In this document: piece by piece, positions 37,785 through 38,577 of the stretch | Position numbering within the stretch: the first letter of the stretch is position 1 | Layout: each line of letters opens with the position of its first letter | Source of the DNA: Bacteroidaceae bacterium | GTDB taxonomy: Bacteria; Bacteroidota; Bacteroidia; Bacteroidales; Bacteroidaceae | NCBI GenBank assembly: GCA_024401215.1 | Contig: JAKSLL010000030.1 | Span: 1 to 38,577, forward strand | Reading direction: 5' to 3' | Length of the DNA stretch: 38,577 bases | The notes under the pieces: model-generated | The model's input: only the letters and a program-made list of their open reading frames with translations | Database searches by the model: none | What the model was told of the DNA's origin: nothing | Position numbers and translations under genes: made by a program

Positions 37785-38530
37785 CTAAGAATAATTTGCA
37801 AACATATCTGGTATCGTATTCTTCTGCTGTCTGCCGATCACAAAGTCGCAGATAAAGTTCCTTGCGTAATTAGGGTGAATAAGCGAACGCTCTTCACTGC
37901 ATAAACCTGCACGGCTTGCACCTTTTGCCGTGAACACTGTCTTTGTTTCTACTGGCTTTTGGAATGACTGTCCGAATGTTGGAGAGCAGTTCACAAACCA
38001 GAACGCTGTAGGTTTCTTGAAATAGTCACCTCGCATTTGCCTGTTATGATCTATCATCGTAGGAGGCATGACAAAATTTTGTGCAAGTATGAGGTAATGC
38101 TGTCCGCTGTAAGGATTCTCAACAATCATTCGCAAGCCTTTCATTTGAACTATGCAGAATAGCTTTATCAGAAGACTGTAGAAATACTCTCGGTTTTTGG
38201 AGCGTTCCAGAATACACTCTGTCTTTTTCTTGATGCCCATCTTCTGATAATTGTTGTAAGTGTAAGTGAATGCACTTTGTGATGCCTGGCAGAAAAATAT
38301 GCAAGGAAAGAACGCTATGATGAGATCATCTTCTGTGAAATTATCAAAGATTGACGGTTCACCCTCGTACCCCCCCCCCTAATTTCGGCAAACAAATCTG
38401 TAATATGGTCAGTTTCCCCGAAGTTGTTCTGGATGTCGTAGTCTTCCGCAGGGATGCCCAACTTGATAAACTCATTCTTGAAAGTTCCGCTTTGCTCAAA
38501 GAAGCAATGCACTTTGCCTTTTATTTCCAT
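37785..38530 (-). pseudogene. Methyltransferase-like gene (C5-type candidate), frame-shifted at a G10 tract
   Basis: Two overlapping frames form one gene. The 5' part (38530 to the tract) begins MEIKGKVHCFFEQSGTFKNE. The 3' part, past the tract at 38370-38379, contains DDLIIAFFPCIFFCQASQ, MKGLRMIVENPYSGQHY and KKPTAFWFVNCSPTFGQ. A Pro-Cys motif after a hydrophobic strand and the VENP motif recall cytosine-C5 methyltransferase motifs IV and VI. With G10, translation runs out of frame and stops at 38315 after 71 residues. With 8 or 11 G the reading frame joins to a protein of about 247 or 248 residues. As given the gene is off. Confidence 0.65.
38370..38379. repeat. C10/G10 homopolymer at the frameshift point
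   Basis: Ten C on the plus strand (ten G on the coding strand). The codons run ATT AGG GGG GGG GGT ACG. Removing two G, or adding one, would continue into TAC GAG GGT GAA CCG and the downstream open frame. Confidence 0.9.
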
Positions 38531-38544
38531 CTTTTCCTTATAAT

Positions 38545-38577
38545 TCTTAGAATAGTGTTAATTGCTGACGTTCCAAC
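38545..38577 (-). CDS. Possible C-terminal end of an upstream gene (partial)
   Basis: At the right edge a minus-strand frame reads LERQQLTLF then TAA, 14 nt before the methyltransferase-like start codon. The spacing fits the tight operon. The fragment is far too short for any product call. Confidence 0.25.

Overview
The window looks like most of a temperate, lambda-like siphovirus prophage from a Bacteroidales host (Bacteroides, Phocaeicola or Prevotella type). The host call rests on promoters of the Bacteroidota primary sigma factor form (TTTG, about 20 bp, TAnnTTTG) in front of several genes, on weak Shine-Dalgarno sequences, on a tRNA without encoded CCA, and on protein families typical of Bacteroidales phages (DUF6808-type lysis protein, SAM_5-type integrase, DUF3846). 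The left end carries an intact tRNA-Arg(CCG) directly followed by a tyrosine integrase on the plus strand, as expected near an attachment site. Almost everything else is on the minus strand. No replication genes are seen, so the phage probably continues past the right edge.

Reading leftward from the right edge (minus strand): 38530-31060 is an accessory/early region with a frame-shifted methyltransferase-like gene holding a G10 tract, a small DNA-binding protein, an adenine methyltransferase holding an in-frame C8 tract, an ASCH protein, a MazG-like pyrophosphohydrolase and many small unknowns. At 29485-30726 a plus-strand unit encodes an XRE repressor, an ASCH protein and an unknown. The divergent early unit 29223-27720 ends in a terminator. 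A new promoter at 27584-27614 opens the packaging unit: ASCH protein, PAPS-reductase-like PP-loop protein, BECR-like nuclease candidate, ParB-like protein, small and large terminase, portal, then a terminator at 21150-21190.

Inserted between portal and scaffold is a self-contained cassette (own promoter, terminators on both sides) encoding an amidoligase and a class II glutamine amidotransferase-like protein. Its promoter/operator region is a 113-bp near-identical copy (111/113) of the one beside the XRE repressor. The virion operon follows: scaffold, head decoration/fibre, major capsid, connector proteins, tail terminator, tail tube, tail assembly chaperone with a -1 programmed frameshift on TTTTTTC, 1308-aa tape measure, distal tail proteins, and an AT-rich receptor-binding protein with Asp-box repeats. 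Terminator-like hairpins follow the major capsid and tail tube genes. A separate promoter drives the lysis cassette (holin, zinc amidase, DUF6808 protein), which meets the integrase tail to tail.

Two tRNA-like elements without a recognisable anticodon arm are embedded in the phage (25506-25582 plus, 37356-37461 minus). The first has its own promoter and terminator. The points most worth following are the amidoligase cassette and its shared operator, the two methyltransferase genes with homopolymer tracts, and the tRNA-like RNA beside a PP-loop enzyme, a nuclease candidate and a ParB-like protein.
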